Source of the DNA: Halostella pelagica
GTDB lineage: Archaea; Halobacteriota; Halobacteria; Halobacteriales; Natronoarchaeaceae
Assembly (NCBI GenBank): GCA_005954745.1
Contig: CP040678.1
Coordinates: 2,728,001 to 2,792,000, forward strand
Reading direction: 5' to 3'
Length of the DNA stretch: 64,000 nucleotides
Below the pieces are notes generated by a model that did not search any database, was not told where the DNA came from, and saw only the letters and a program-made list of their open reading frames with translations. Of the stretch, positions 16,964 to 27,805 are shown one piece after another; within the stretch, counting starts at the first letter, position 1, and the number at the start of each line of letters is the position of its first letter. Made by a program: the position numbers and the translations under genes.

Positions 16964-17344
16964 GGTCTGCTCCAGTTGCCGTCTGCGGCGCTCGATGTCG
17001 ACGGCGGGATCGATATCCGGGGCTGCCGCCAGGCGGTCGAGCACGAGCAGCGGGTCGGTGCCGGCGGCTTCGACGCGCCCGACGAGCGTCGCTATCTCCT
17101 CGCTGTAGAGCGCGAGCGACGAGAGCAGTCCGACGAGTAGCGCCATCGGCACTGCGGCGTTTCCCTGGGGAAACCCGTCGCTTACCGAGCCGAGGTCGGG
17201 ATCGGAGTCGGGGTCTTCGGCCGGGTGAAGTCGCAGACAGCCCGTACACAGCGCCGCGGCAGTTGCGCTCTCGGGGACACACTCGCGCAGGTCCGGCGGG
17301 ACGGCGAACGAGACGGCCGGCGCTCCGCAGTCGGGACAGTCCAT
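16958..17344 (-). CDS. Haloarchaeal zinc-ribbon protein of unknown function
   Basis: The 128-aa protein starts with a CxxC (MDCPDCGAP, Cys3 and Cys6). It continues with a second pair, CTGC, near residue 33-36, so one zinc can be bound by four cysteines. A hydrophobic segment (about 66-82, AVPMALLVGLLSSLALY) and a helical end, DIERRRRQLEQTL, follow. I recall such proteins next to ATP synthase genes in haloarchaea (DUF6276 is a possible name, not certain). It lies 40 bp downstream of atpD on the same strand and may share its transcript. Confidence 0.65.
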   Translation of the reverse strand: MDCPDCGAPAVSFAVPPDLRECVPESATAAALCTGCLRLHPAEDPDSDPDLGSVSDGFPQGNAAVPMALLVGLLSSLALYSEEIATLVGRVEAAGTDPLLVLDRLAAAPDIDPAVDIERRRRQLEQTL

Positions 17345-17384
17345 ATGGGAAAGAGACGAGAGAAAGCGTAAAAACTACGCCGGG

Positions 17385-18077
17385 TTAGTCGTCGGCTGTG
17401 AGACGGTCTTGTTCGGCCTCGGCCTCCTCGGTGGCGCGGTCCTCCGCCTCCTCTTCCTCTTTTTTCGCCTTGATCTTCTTCATGCGGAAGATCTCTTCGC
17501 GTTCCTGCTCTTCGAGTTTCTGTTCGATGTACTCCTGGTTGGTGTACAGTTCGGGCAGTAGCTTGAACTCCAGAGCGTTGACGCGGCGCTTCGTCTTCTC
17601 GATCTCGTCTAACATCTTCTTCATCGCGGTCTCGACCTCAGCCGCGAGGATGATCGAGTCGAGGAGCTCCTCGTACGCCTCGGCGGCCTCGTCGATCCGG
17701 GCGCTGGTGCCGACGACGCCGTACCCGCGCTCGTCGAGGCTCTTCTGGACCTTGCTCGATTCGATCTGCGGGACGACGACGCCCATGATGTTGTGCGATT
17801 CCGTCGTGATCTCGGGGTGTTCTTTCAGCGCCGCGGCGGCACCGCGAACCGAGACGTCGCCCTCCATGGCGCGAGCCATGTCGATCTTCTTCTGGGCCGT
17901 CTCGTAGTTCCCCTCGACGTTCTCCCGGACGTCCTGGGCCTGGTCCAGGATATCCATGAACTCCATGATGAGGCCGTCGCGCTTTTGCTCCAGCGTGTCG
18001 TGGCCCCGCTCGGAGAGTTCGATGCGGTCCTCGATCTGCATCAACTCCTTGCGAGTGGGTTTGACGTCCTTGGCCAT
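17385..18077 (-). CDS. atpD: A-type ATP synthase subunit D (central stalk)
   Basis: Subunit D is the coiled-coil rotor shaft inside the A3B3 catalytic head of the archaeal A1Ao ATP synthase. The 230-aa length fits. The N-terminal helix ([25 protein letters not shown]) and the C-terminal helix around [17 protein letters not shown] at about 165-181 would pair as the antiparallel coiled coil. The end is a long charged E/K-rich stretch. It is separated from atpB by 135 bp that contain an AT-rich patch, so it may have a promoter of its own. Confidence 0.95.
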   Translation of the reverse strand: MAKDVKPTRKELMQIEDRIELSERGHDTLEQKRDGLIMEFMDILDQAQDVRENVEGNYETAQKKIDMARAMEGDVSVRGAAAALKEHPEITTESHNIMGVVVPQIESSKVQKSLDERGYGVVGTSARIDEAAEAYEELLDSIILAAEVETAMKKMLDEIEKTKRRVNALEFKLLPELYTNQEYIEQKLEEQEREEIFRMKKIKAKKEEEEAEDRATEEAEAEQDRLTADD

Positions 18078-18212
18078 CTTGGGTTTGGTTTGCGCGCCCG
18101 CACGGATAACTGTTTACAGTTTCGCCGATAACGCACCGGCACTTCGGCGACAGAAATATAGTGTCAGCCCGGTCTCCCTGTTCCCGACAACGAAAAACGG
18201 CCGACTGGAACG

Positions 18213-19639
<1,427 letters not shown>

Positions 19640-19640
<1 letters not shown>

Positions 19641-21397
19641 TAGTAGAGGTCCCGTAGTTCGTCGGTCATGTCTGCTTCTATCTCATCGATGAACGACTCG
19701 TACTCCTCGGTCGTTCCGATGCGGTTCAGACGTGGAGCGGCCTCGATGGCCGTGATCTCGTCGACGGGTACGCCGGCGTCGAGCGCCTCGAACGCCTCGT
19801 CGTTGAACGTCTTGATCGCCTGGAGGATCTGGTAGGACTTGTCCGGGGAGCAGAACGTGTCCACGTCGTGCAGCGCGTTCTGCTGGAGGAACGACTCGCG
19901 GATGTAGCGAGCGACCTCAAGGGTGAGCTGCTGGTCCTCCGGCAGGGCGTCCTTGCCGACGAGCTGGACGATCTCTTCGAGTTCGGACTCTTCGTCCAGC
20001 ACGTCGACCGCCCACTGGCGCACCTCGGGCCAGTCCTGAGCGACGTTCTCCCGGAACCAGGGGTCGAGTTGCTCCTTGTACAGCGAGTAGGAGTCGTTCC
20101 AGTTGATCGCCGGGAAGTGACGCCGTTCCGCGAGGTCGGCGTCGAGCGCCCAGAACGTCTTCACGATACGGAGCGTGTTCTGTGTGACCGGCTCCGAGAA
20201 GTCGCCGCCGGGCGGGGAAACCGCGCCGACGACGGAGACGGACCCCTCCGTCCCGTTCAGGTTCTCGAACAGGCCGGCGCGCTCGTAGAACTCCGAAAGC
20301 CGCGCGGCCAGATACGCCGGGTAGCCCTCTTCGCCGGGCATCTCCTCCAGTCGCGAGGAGATCTCACGCATGGCCTCGGCCCACCGCGAGGTGGAGTCGG
20401 CCATCAGCGCGACGTCGTAACCCATGTCGCGGTAGAACTCCGCGATGGTGATCCCGGTGTACACACAGGACTCGCGGGCCGCGACGGGCATGTTCGACGT
20501 GTTGGCGATTAGACAGGTTCGGGACATCAGCGGCTTCCCGGTCTTGGGGTCTTCCAGTTCCGGGAAGTCGTCGATGACCTCGGTCATCTCGTTACCGCGC
20601 TCGCCGCAGCCAATGTAGACGACGATGTCGGCGTCGGACCACTTGGCAAGTTGCTGCTGGGTGACGGTCTTCCCGGACCCGAACGGACCCGGAATCGCCG
20701 CCGTCCCGCCTTTCGCGAGCGGGAATAGACCGTCCTGGACGCGCTGGCCCGTCACCAGCGGCTTGGTCGGCGACTGCTTGTCGACGGAGGGGCGGGCCTC
20801 GCGGACCGGCCACTCCTGGTGCATCTGGATCTCCTCGCCTGAATCGAGTTCGACGACCGTCTCCTCGACGGTGAAGTTCCCGGAGTCGGCAGCGACGACT
20901 TCGCCGCCCTCGTAATCCGGCGGGACCATGACCTTGTGCTCGATGCTCTCAGTCTCCGGCACGGTGCCGACGATGTCGCCGGCGCGTACCTCGTCGCCCT
21001 CCGCGACGGTGGGTTCGAACTCCCAGGTCCGCTCCAGGTCGATACCGGGCGCGTCGACGCCGCGGTCCAGGAACGCACCCATCTTGTCTTCCAGGACTGC
21101 GAGCGGGCGCTGGACGCCGTCGTAGATAGAGTCCAGCATCCCCGGGCCGAGGTCGACCGAGAGCGGTTCTCCCGTGTTCTCGACGGGTTCGCCCGGGGAA
21201 ACCCCGGACGTCTCCTCGTACACCTGGATGGTCGTTACGTTGCCTTCGATCTCGATGACCTCTCCCATCAGCCCTTCCGAACCGACGTACACCACGTCGT
21301 TCATCCGAGCGTCGAGGTCCGCGGCGGTCACGACGGGACCGCTCACGCTGTCGATGACGCCGTCCTCGCTGACGTCTGTGTCTGTTGCTTGACTCAT
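19640..21397 (-). CDS. atpA: A-type ATP synthase subunit A (catalytic)
   Basis: Subunit A is the catalytic subunit that makes ATP from ADP and phosphate. The 585-aa length is normal, with no intein. The P-loop GPFGSGKT is at 237-244. The family's non-homologous insert lies at about 115-185. [15 protein letters not shown] and [17 protein letters not shown] are the conserved nucleotide-site loops. The order of neighbours is the standard C-F-A-B. The start [13 protein letters not shown] is preceded by a short gap after atpF. Confidence 0.97.
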
Positions 21398-21404
21398 GAT
21401 TGTG

Positions 21405-21728
21405 TTAGTCTTCCTCCATCAGGTCGATACCGATCGCACGCTTGATCTTGTCGCGCAGTCCGCCACTCCCGGCACCGCCGCCGAGCATCACGACGGTCGG
21501 TTCGACGCTCGTCTCTACGTCGTTGCGGACGCCCCGCGAGAGATACTCGATGTCGTCGTTGTGCATCACGACGATACCGATGTTCTCGTCGGTCAGGACG
21601 CGCTCGACTGCCTCGTCCAGTTCCTCTGCCTTCCGGTCGTCCGGGACGTTCTCGAACTCACGGACGCCGGCGAGCCGGAAGCCGGTCGTGAACTCGGGAC
21701 TGCCGACGACTGCGATCTCCTGGCTCAT
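21405..21728 (-). CDS. atpF: A-type ATP synthase subunit F
   Basis: Subunit F is a small Rossmann-like protein that docks on the D rotor shaft. The 107-aa protein has the conserved start [20 protein letters not shown], and [16 protein letters not shown] at about 48-63. It overlaps the atpC stop by 4 nt (ATGA) and precedes atpA by 7 nt. The assignment follows from both motif and position. Confidence 0.95.
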   Translation of the reverse strand: MSQEIAVVGSPEFTTGFRLAGVREFENVPDDRKAEELDEAVERVLTDENIGIVVMHNDDIEYLSRGVRNDVETSVEPTVVMLGGGAGSGGLRDKIKRAIGIDLMEED

Positions 21729-22780
21729 ACGATCACCAGCTCCTCGTTTATCTCCTCCTCGGAGAGTCCCGCCTCCTTCCCTCGTGCCACGGCGCGGATG
21801 TTCTCGACTTCACGCTCTTTCGCGAGAACGTATCCGAGCACCGGGCAGATCGAGATCGGGAAGCGACTCGATAGCCCTCGGGAGTACTCTAGCAACGCAC
21901 GATCAAGAGCGTGCTCGAACCCGATGAGGCTGTCGGCGGTTTCCAGTTCGTCTAAGGCGTTCGATAGCTCGTCGCCGTACTTGCTGTCGCGGATGTGAGT
22001 GACGAGTTGGTCGCGGTTGCCGACCAGCCGAACGAGTTCGTTCGGGGTGAACAGCTCTCCACCCTCGATGTAGTACTCCGAAGGGTCCATGTCGGCCCCG
22101 CTCCGGGCGAGCCGGAGCGCGTTCCGCGCGTTCCGGAAGTCTATCTCGGCCTGCAGGAACTCGACGTACAGCTTCGTCGGCTCGTCCGAGCCGCTGACGC
22201 CGCCGAGCAGGTTCTCGTAGAACGCGCGGTCGACCGCGTTTTCGAGCGGCACCAGCACGCCGGTCTCCTCGTACTCCTCGAAGGCCGCCGGCAGCGATTC
22301 ACCGAACAGCGTCCCGTCGAGCAGTTCGACGGCGTCCTCGATGGTCCCGGCGTTCGCCAGGCGTTCGAGAAAGCGGTCGTCGAACTCCCCGGCACGGATG
22401 TAGTCCGTCTCTATCTCCTCGGCGCTCGCGCCGGAGTAGAGTCCACGGAACGTCGTCTTCGCGTTCCAAGCGTCGAACTTCCGGAGGTAACTCGCGATCC
22501 GGTCGTACATCTCGCCGCCCGACCAGCGAAGCAGGTCGTCGAAGTGCTTCGCCATGTTTCGGGTCAGTGCGTACTCGATGAGGTCGACGCCGCTATGGCG
22601 CGAACCAAGGGCGTTGACCTCCGACTCGTACTCGGTTTCCTCCATGAACCGAGCGATCTCGCTCGGCCCCATGCGGACCAGCTTTCGGTAGTCCTCGTCG
22701 TCGAACAGCTTCGCCCGGCGGGCCCGGACGCGGGAGTTCACGTACTCGGGGTTCGACCCGGTGGCGCTCACGCGAACCAC
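21725..22780 (-). CDS. atpC: A-type ATP synthase subunit C
   Basis: Subunit C is the funnel-shaped central-stalk socket that couples the D/F shaft to the membrane c-ring; it is homologous to V-ATPase subunit d. The 351-aa length is normal. The protein is helical, with the start YVNSRVRARRAKLFDDEDY at about 13-31 and the conserved end CPVLGYVLAKEREVENIRAV near 317-336. The start MVRVSATGSNPEYV at 22780 is favoured. It overlaps atpF by an ATGA and follows atpE after 46 bp. Confidence 0.95.
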   Translation of the reverse strand: MVRVSATGSNPEYVNSRVRARRAKLFDDEDYRKLVRMGPSEIARFMEETEYESEVNALGSRHSGVDLIEYALTRNMAKHFDDLLRWSGGEMYDRIASYLRKFDAWNAKTTFRGLYSGASAEEIETDYIRAGEFDDRFLERLANAGTIEDAVELLDGTLFGESLPAAFEEYEETGVLVPLENAVDRAFYENLLGGVSGSDEPTKLYVEFLQAEIDFRNARNALRLARSGADMDPSEYYIEGGELFTPNELVRLVGNRDQLVTHIRDSKYGDELSNALDELETADSLIGFEHALDRALLEYSRGLSSRFPISICPVLGYVLAKEREVENIRAVARGKEAGLSEEEINEELVIV

Positions 22781-22826
22781 CCCACGACGGACGGGAGTCC
22801 GGCGATACGAGTTGCGATGACTTCGG

Positions 22827-23411
22827 TCATTGCTCCTCGAACAGGCGGGAACTGATTTCCTTCAGATTGTCCTCCCACACGTCCTCCAGCACGGAATCGA
22901 ACGTGTTGTTGACGCGAACTCTGCTCTCGTCGCTCTCGACGACGACGCCGCCGAGGCAGTCGACCTCGCCGGCGTACTCGTAGCCGTCGTAGTCCTCAAG
23001 CACGTCGCTCAGCAGCGCCTCGTCTTCGGGTCGAGCGTAGACGAGCACGTCGTCGCCCTCGTCGAACTCGACCGACGCAGCGGAAAGCAGGTTTCGCGTC
23101 AGTTCTTCGCGCTCGTCGCCGTCGAGGGCCGCAAGCTCCGCCTCGACCGCCTCGCGGACCTCTTCGAGGAGGTCCCGACGCGCTTCGAGCCGCTGCTGTT
23201 TGGCCTCGAGTTTCGCGCTGGAGAGTTGCTGCTCGCGCTCTTGGGCGATCTCGGTTTCGACCGCCTCCTCGGCTTCGGCGAGCGTCTCCTCGGCGTCTTC
23301 CTCCGCCTCGGATAGTATCTCCGCAGCGCGCTCTTCACCCTGTGCGCGAATTTCCTCCGCACGCGCGCGGGCTTCGTCTCGGATGTCCTCAACGACTGTG
23401 TCCAAACTCAT
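22827..23411 (-). CDS. atpE: A-type ATP synthase subunit E (peripheral stalk)
   Basis: Subunit E pairs with H to form the peripheral stalk that keeps the head from rotating. The 194-aa protein has a long E/A/R-rich helix (about 1-95, DTVVEDIRDEARARAEEIR onward) and a globular C-terminal part (about 110-190) with DCLGGVVVESDESRVRVNNT. Length and composition match the family. It starts 21 bp after the atpK stop. Confidence 0.94.
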   Translation of the reverse strand: MSLDTVVEDIRDEARARAEEIRAQGEERAAEILSEAEEDAEETLAEAEEAVETEIAQEREQQLSSAKLEAKQQRLEARRDLLEEVREAVEAELAALDGDEREELTRNLLSAASVEFDEGDDVLVYARPEDEALLSDVLEDYDGYEYAGEVDCLGGVVVESDESRVRVNNTFDSVLEDVWEDNLKEISSRLFEEQ

Positions 23412-23432
23412 TGTGAGAAAATGGGACTGCGG

Positions 23433-23720
23433 TTAGACGAAGAGTGCGACCAGCGCGAAGATGACCAGTGTCTCCGGCAGGACCGTCATGACGATCCCGA
23501 TACCGGTAGAGATCGAGTCCTCGGCGAGGGCACCAACGGCCGCGGCACCGATACCGCGCTCCGCGTATCCTGCACCGATGGCAGCCAGACCGATGCCGAT
23601 CGCGGTGGCACCGTCCGTCGTAATACCGGGCTCTGCGTTGCCCTGAAGGCCTCCTTCCTGCAGGATTATGTTGCTGAATTGTTCCGCTGCAAGTGCGACG
23701 TCAAGGGAGTTCTCAATCAT
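23433..23720 (-). CDS. atpK: A-type ATP synthase subunit K (c-ring proteolipid)
   Basis: Subunit K forms the membrane rotor ring. The 95-aa protein, from MIENSLDVAL at 23720, has two hydrophobic helices: GATAIGIGLAAIGAGYAERG at about 37-56 and GIVMTVLPETLVIFALVALF at about 75-94. The glutamate in PETLVI is the ion-carrying carboxylate. The frame remains open upstream to about 23891, but that region contains a TATA-like box and a hairpin, so the short start is right. A dedicated promoter would suit the need for many c-subunits per complex. Confidence 0.94.
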   Translation of the reverse strand: MIENSLDVALAAEQFSNIILQEGGLQGNAEPGITTDGATAIGIGLAAIGAGYAERGIGAAAVGALAEDSISTGIGIVMTVLPETLVIFALVALFV

Positions 23721-23987
23721 GTTTGCGTATACCTCGTAGTTGCGACCGAACAAGCCGTACTTCACCCGCCAGTGTTCATAAAACTTCCCAAACGAAACCG
23801 GCAGATACGGCGGTCTCAACCCCCCAGCGAGGGGTTTTCCAGAGACATTATAGTTTCGATTTTTGGCTCCCGGTGTGGATGACCGTTCCAACAGTTTAGA
23901 CGATACCGTTCCAGTAGAAAACGTGCGGCATCAGCGTGGTGAATAAAAACCGAGACGTCAGGGATTCCCCGACTGAGGACGCGGCTG
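23721..23987 (-). promoter_or_regulatory. Terminator and internal promoter between atpI and atpK
   Basis: Reading the minus strand after the atpI stop, a stem GTCGGGGA/TCCCTGAC (23957-23973) is followed by GGTTTTTA (23943-23950), a good terminator. Further on, CCCC-TCGCT-GGGG (about 23821-23833) makes a second hairpin, and AGTTTTATGAAC (about 23783-23794) is a TATA candidate some 65 nt before the atpK start. The gap is by far the longest within the otherwise tightly packed H-to-B cluster. Confidence 0.5.
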
Positions 23988-26210
23988 TCAGTCCTCGGCG
24001 GTGTGTTCGCGGTCGTACCCGAACGGTTTGAACACGCGACCGCCGCCATCGTAGAACTTGTCGAAGAACTCGACGTACTCGAGACGAATCCCCTGCAGGC
24101 CGGCGCTCGTCACGCCGAGCAGTAGGACGACGATGTGACCGAGGACGAAGATGAGCACGCCGGCGATCACCGACCCTACGCCGCCGTGGAGCAGACCCCC
24201 GAACATGACTTCGCTCACTTCGTGACCGTGGTATCCGTGTTCGACGTAGTACTGCGGCGCGTGACTCGTCGCGAAGTGCCACTCGCCGTCGACGACGTAC
24301 ACGCCGAAGAAGAGGAGGTTGACGACGAACGCCATCCCCGCCTTCGCCAGGATAACCGCGCCGATCCGGAGATACGATAGCACGTCACCGAGCACGCTGA
24401 AGCTCTCAAGGAAGCCGACGAGACTACCGATGGCAACCCCGAAGTGCTTGATTTCGCCGTACACCATCGTCAGGAAGCCGACCGCGGCGATCGGCAGTCC
24501 GACGGAAAGGCCGATCTCGGCGGGCAACCCGTTGAAACCAAGCGCGTACGCGGCCTGCTCGCCCTCGTTGAGCACCTCGAACAGGAAGTCCGGTTTCGGA
24601 CCGCGAGCGTGCCGGCTAAAGATCCAGACCCACACGCCGATCATCAGCGTCGCCCAGGATCCTTTCTCCAGGTAAGCGTCGACGAATCCGTGGTCGAGGT
24701 CGTTGACGAACCCGAACACGTACCCCAGAGTCAGGTGGAGCAAGCCGAGCAGGACGCTCACGAGCAGCCAGGCACGGCCGTAGGCGGCGAAGTGCGGCTG
24801 GAGCCCCTTATGCATCGGCGGATGACCGTTGAACAGGATCTCGCCGAGTACGTGTAGTCCGAACACCTCACCGTAGAGGACGCCGAACAACATTGTGAAC
24901 CCGCCGAGCCACATTCCGATAGCGCCGAGACTGCGGAAGACGGCCTCGTCTAAGCGGCTGTACAACAGATAGCCGACGCCGAGATAGAGCAGTCCGTACC
25001 CGAGGTCCCCGATCATGAACCCGAAGAACGCCGGGAACGTCAGAAACAGAACGATCGTGGGATCGAGTTCCGTGTACTTCGGCCGGTTTATCATCTTGAG
25101 GAGGAACTCGAAGGGCTCTGCGGCCTTGTTGTTCTTCTGGATGACCGGCGGTTCGTCGTTGACGGTAACGGCGCTGCCGCCGTCCGTCACGGCCTGTGCG
25201 CCGTCGCCCGGCTGAGCCTCGTCGCCGGGCTCCGAAACGGGTTCGGAGTGGGTCGGACGACCCTCATCGTATTTGGCGCGTTCTAGCTCCTCGACCTCGA
25301 CGCGGTCGCCGACGGCCGTTTCGAGTGCGCCTTCCAAGTCGTCGTAGCGCTCAGTCGGGATCCATCCCTCGGCGATGAAGCTGTTCGCTGTCGTGGCGAA
25401 CTGTAGCGGCGCTTCCGACTTCTGGACCTCGATAGTGAGTTTCTCCTCGGCGGCGAGCAGAAAGCCCGCCGCGTCGATCCGGAGTTCCTCGAGTTCGTCC
25501 TCGACGGTGTTGCGCTGGGACTCCAGTTGTTGCCGTTCGTGGCGGAGTTCGTCGACGTACTCCTCGGGACTGCCTTCGGCGTCCGGCACTTCGACGTACG
25601 CGAAGTCGACGCCAACCAGCGCGTCGTCGAGAACGTCGTCCGACTCCGCCGAGTTCCGCTCGCTCGGATACGCGAAGACGGCGACGACAGAATCGCCGGT
25701 GAACGTCTCGTAAGCGTCGATCCCCTCGGCGTCGGAGAGCGCTTCCTCGATCTGCGCTCTGTCACCCTCGCCGACCGCGACTTCGAGGGTGTCATAGCCC
25801 GTGAGGAGATCCAGGTCGATACCCAGATCGACGAACGGTTCGACCGACGCTATCTCCTCTTCGACGGTTCGGAGTTCAGCGTCGATGTCGTCGAGACGGT
25901 CGTCGAGGTCGTTCGCCTCGCTGCGGATGTCCTCGAGTTCCGAGTCGAGCGCCTCGTCGGTGACGATCCGGCTCGGCCCGGCGTCGGCCTCGTCGACGTC
26001 GAGAATGCTTTCGAGCGAACGGACCGTGATCAGCTTCTCGGAGGCCTCGTCGGCACCCTCGATCGGGTCGCCGTTGTCGAAGCCCTCCCAGGAGCCGTCG
26101 TAGTCGCTCAAGTCGAGGAGGTTCAGGTCGAACGTCGCCTCGATGACGTCGTCCATGACGGCCTTCGACCCCGTCACGGACACCTTGCTCATTTGTTCAG
26201 GTCTGAGCAT
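23988..26210 (-). CDS. atpI: A-type ATP synthase subunit I (a-subunit)
   Basis: Subunit I is the membrane stator, equivalent to V-ATPase subunit a, holding the proton or sodium half-channels. The 740-aa protein has a cytosolic N-terminal half (about 1-375) with coiled coil (DIRSEANDLDDRLDDIDAEL near 113) and a C-terminal membrane half with about eight helices. FGFMIGDLGYGLLYLGVGYL near 404 and DVLSYLRIGAVILAKAGMAF near 593 carry the functional arginine region. The start MLRPEQMSKVSV at 26210 overlaps atpH and matches haloarchaeal orthologues. Confidence 0.95.
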   Translation of the reverse strand: MLRPEQMSKVSVTGSKAVMDDVIEATFDLNLLDLSDYDGSWEGFDNGDPIEGADEASEKLITVRSLESILDVDEADAGPSRIVTDEALDSELEDIRSEANDLDDRLDDIDAELRTVEEEIASVEPFVDLGIDLDLLTGYDTLEVAVGEGDRAQIEEALSDAEGIDAYETFTGDSVVAVFAYPSERNSAESDDVLDDALVGVDFAYVEVPDAEGSPEEYVDELRHERQQLESQRNTVEDELEELRIDAAGFLLAAEEKLTIEVQKSEAPLQFATTANSFIAEGWIPTERYDDLEGALETAVGDRVEVEELERAKYDEGRPTHSEPVSEPGDEAQPGDGAQAVTDGGSAVTVNDEPPVIQKNNKAAEPFEFLLKMINRPKYTELDPTIVLFLTFPAFFGFMIGDLGYGLLYLGVGYLLYSRLDEAVFRSLGAIGMWLGGFTMLFGVLYGEVFGLHVLGEILFNGHPPMHKGLQPHFAAYGRAWLLVSVLLGLLHLTLGYVFGFVNDLDHGFVDAYLEKGSWATLMIGVWVWIFSRHARGPKPDFLFEVLNEGEQAAYALGFNGLPAEIGLSVGLPIAAVGFLTMVYGEIKHFGVAIGSLVGFLESFSVLGDVLSYLRIGAVILAKAGMAFVVNLLFFGVYVVDGEWHFATSHAPQYYVEHGYHGHEVSEVMFGGLLHGGVGSVIAGVLIFVLGHIVVLLLGVTSAGLQGIRLEYVEFFDKFYDGGGRVFKPFGYDREHTAED

Positions 26211-26529
26211 GCACCGCCTCCTTGAACGTATCGACGATATGTTCTATCACCTCGTCCTTTCTGAATTCGGCGCGTTCGACGAGCTCATCGCGCTCTGTAG
26301 CGCCTTCTTCGAGGATCTGCTCCCGCTTCGCTTCGTTCTCCTCGCGGGCTTCCTCGAGTCGCTGTTCGCGTAGCTCACGCGCCTCGGCCTCTGCTTCCTG
26401 ACGGATCTCCTCTGCTTCCTCGCGCGCCTCGGCGACGCGCTCCTCGCGCTCTTCCTCGGCCAGCGCGACGATTTCGTCCGCCTCCTGTTCGACGTCCTGT
26501 ATTCGTTCGAGAACCTCTGGCCTCGGCAT
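26197..26529 (-). CDS. atpH: A-type ATP synthase subunit H (peripheral stalk)
   Basis: Subunit H forms the peripheral-stalk coiled coil with E. The 110-aa protein is almost entirely one E/A/R-rich helix (PRPEVLERIQDVEQEADEIV onward) with heptad spacing. It is the first gene of the cluster. A TATA-like element, CCTTATAGA on the minus strand (about 26560-26568), lies 32-40 nt before the start. It overlaps the start of atpI by 14 nt. Confidence 0.93.
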   Translation of the reverse strand: MPRPEVLERIQDVEQEADEIVALAEEEREERVAEAREEAEEIRQEAEAEARELREQRLEEAREENEAKREQILEEGATERDELVERAEFRKDEVIEHIVDTFKEAVHAQT

Positions 26530-26649
26530 ACTATTAGCAGGCGTGACTTGCAGAAGCGTCTATAAGGTAGTTGCGAAAGGGACCCGAGAACTGGACCGCG
26601 TCCGGCCGGAACAGCAGAATTATTTGCGCCGCGACCAAACGTCAGAACG

Positions 26650-27273
26650 ATGGGTATCCTCGAGAACAAGGCTCGCGCGCGATTATTCTACAAATACCTC
26701 TCGAAGGTGTACGACCCGGTGAACACGTTCATCTGGAACGAAGAGATGCGCACGGAAGCGCTCGGGATGCTCGACCTCGACCCTGACGACCGCGTCCTCG
26801 ACGTGGGCTGTGGAACCGGGTTCGGAACCGCGGGATTACTCGACCACGTCGACGAAGTCCATGGGTTAGACCAGAGCGTCCACCAGATGGAGAAAGCGTG
26901 GGCGAAGTTCGGCAAAACCGACGGTCCGGTGCGGTTCTACCGCGGCGACGCCGAGCGTCTACCGTTCAAAACGGACAGCTTCGACGTGATCTGGTCGTCG
27001 GGATCCATCGAGTACTGGCCACACCCCGTGCGGGCGCTTCGGGAGTTCCGCCGCGTCGTAAAACCCGGCGGGCAGGTGCTCGTCGTCGGGCCGAACTCGC
27101 CGGACAGCGGCATCATGCAACGGATCGCCGACAGCATCATGCTCTTTTACGACGCCGAGGAGGCCGACCGGATGTTCCACGAGGCCGGATTCGAATCCGT
27201 CGAACACCGACTGATGGGTCCGAGCTACGACCCCGACGTTGCTATCACGACCGCGGCACGCGCTCCCGAGTAA
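26650..27273 (+). CDS. SAM-dependent methyltransferase (quinone-type)
   Basis: This 207-aa class I methyltransferase has the SAM-binding motif VLDVGCGTGFGTAGLL at about 49-64 and post-I motif LDQSVHQ. It also has DAERLPFKTDSFDVIWSSG at about 101-119, the layout seen in MenG/UbiE-like and MPBQ/MSBQ methyltransferases. The start GILENKARARLFYKYLSKVYDP also resembles that group. A role in methylating menaquinone or another lipid-soluble quinone is plausible but not proven. The gene is divergent from the ATP synthase cluster, whose energy partners include quinones. Confidence 0.75.
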   Translation: MGILENKARARLFYKYLSKVYDPVNTFIWNEEMRTEALGMLDLDPDDRVLDVGCGTGFGTAGLLDHVDEVHGLDQSVHQMEKAWAKFGKTDGPVRFYRGDAERLPFKTDSFDVIWSSGSIEYWPHPVRALREFRRVVKPGGQVLVVGPNSPDSGIMQRIADSIMLFYDAEEADRMFHEAGFESVEHRLMGPSYDPDVAITTAARAPE

Positions 27274-27313
27274 GTTCCGCGGCTACGGATCGCACTGTTT
27301 CCACGGCTACGGC

Positions 27314-27772
27314 TCACGCTGTCGCCGTCGCCGACCCGACCAGTCCGCCGTTCGCATACACTTCCACGCGGACCCGGTCGCCGTCGTCGATACCGGGTGC
27401 GTTCGTACTCGCAACTCGGAACGCCGCCGCATCGCCCGCGCTCCAGGTAGTGCCTCCTTTTGGGTTGAACGGTCCGGTCGGCCCGCCGCGGAACCCGTCC
27501 GCCGCGAAAAACGGGACCGGCGGCTGCTCGTCGAGCGGCGTGCCGTCGACAGTGACTCGGAGTCGGATCTCGCTGGCGTCGAGTACGTCGCCGCCGTGGT
27601 GTTCGAGTACGATCCGGTCGTCCGCCGCGTCAGCGCCGACGGAAATCGACGCGGTCGGCGTGGGGTCGGCCGGCGCGCCGATAGCCAGCAGGGCAACTGT
27701 GCTTCCGAGAACGACGGTAATCGCAAGGAGAGACGCGGTAGCGAGGACTGGGGCGATGGCACGGTCGGTCAC
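27314..27772 (-). CDS. Type IV pilin-like secreted protein
   Basis: The 152-aa protein starts with the archaeal type IV pilin N-terminal pattern: a short charged leader, MTDRA, then IAPVLATASLLAITVVLGST as the hydrophobic assembly helix (about 6-32). A cleavage site for prepilin peptidase is expected near the start of that helix. The rest is a beta-rich domain with ISVGADAADDRIVLEHHGGD, usual in haloarchaeal pilins of the Pilin_N family. It could be a minor pilin or an unrelated surface protein using the same export route. It lies 33 bp downstream of the next secreted protein gene. Confidence 0.8.
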   Translation of the reverse strand: MTDRAIAPVLATASLLAITVVLGSTVALLAIGAPADPTPTASISVGADAADDRIVLEHHGGDVLDASEIRLRVTVDGTPLDEQPPVPFFAADGFRGGPTGPFNPKGGTTWSAGDAAAFRVASTNAPGIDDGDRVRVEVYANGGLVGSATATA

Positions 27773-27805
27773 AGCGAGTCGTCGCCGCGGCTTCGCTGAA
27801 AAACG

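Noticed and set aside
23721-23891. Longer atpK with about 57 extra N-terminal residues
   Set aside because: The segment contains a hairpin and a TATA-like box. The c-subunit family starts close to its first helix.
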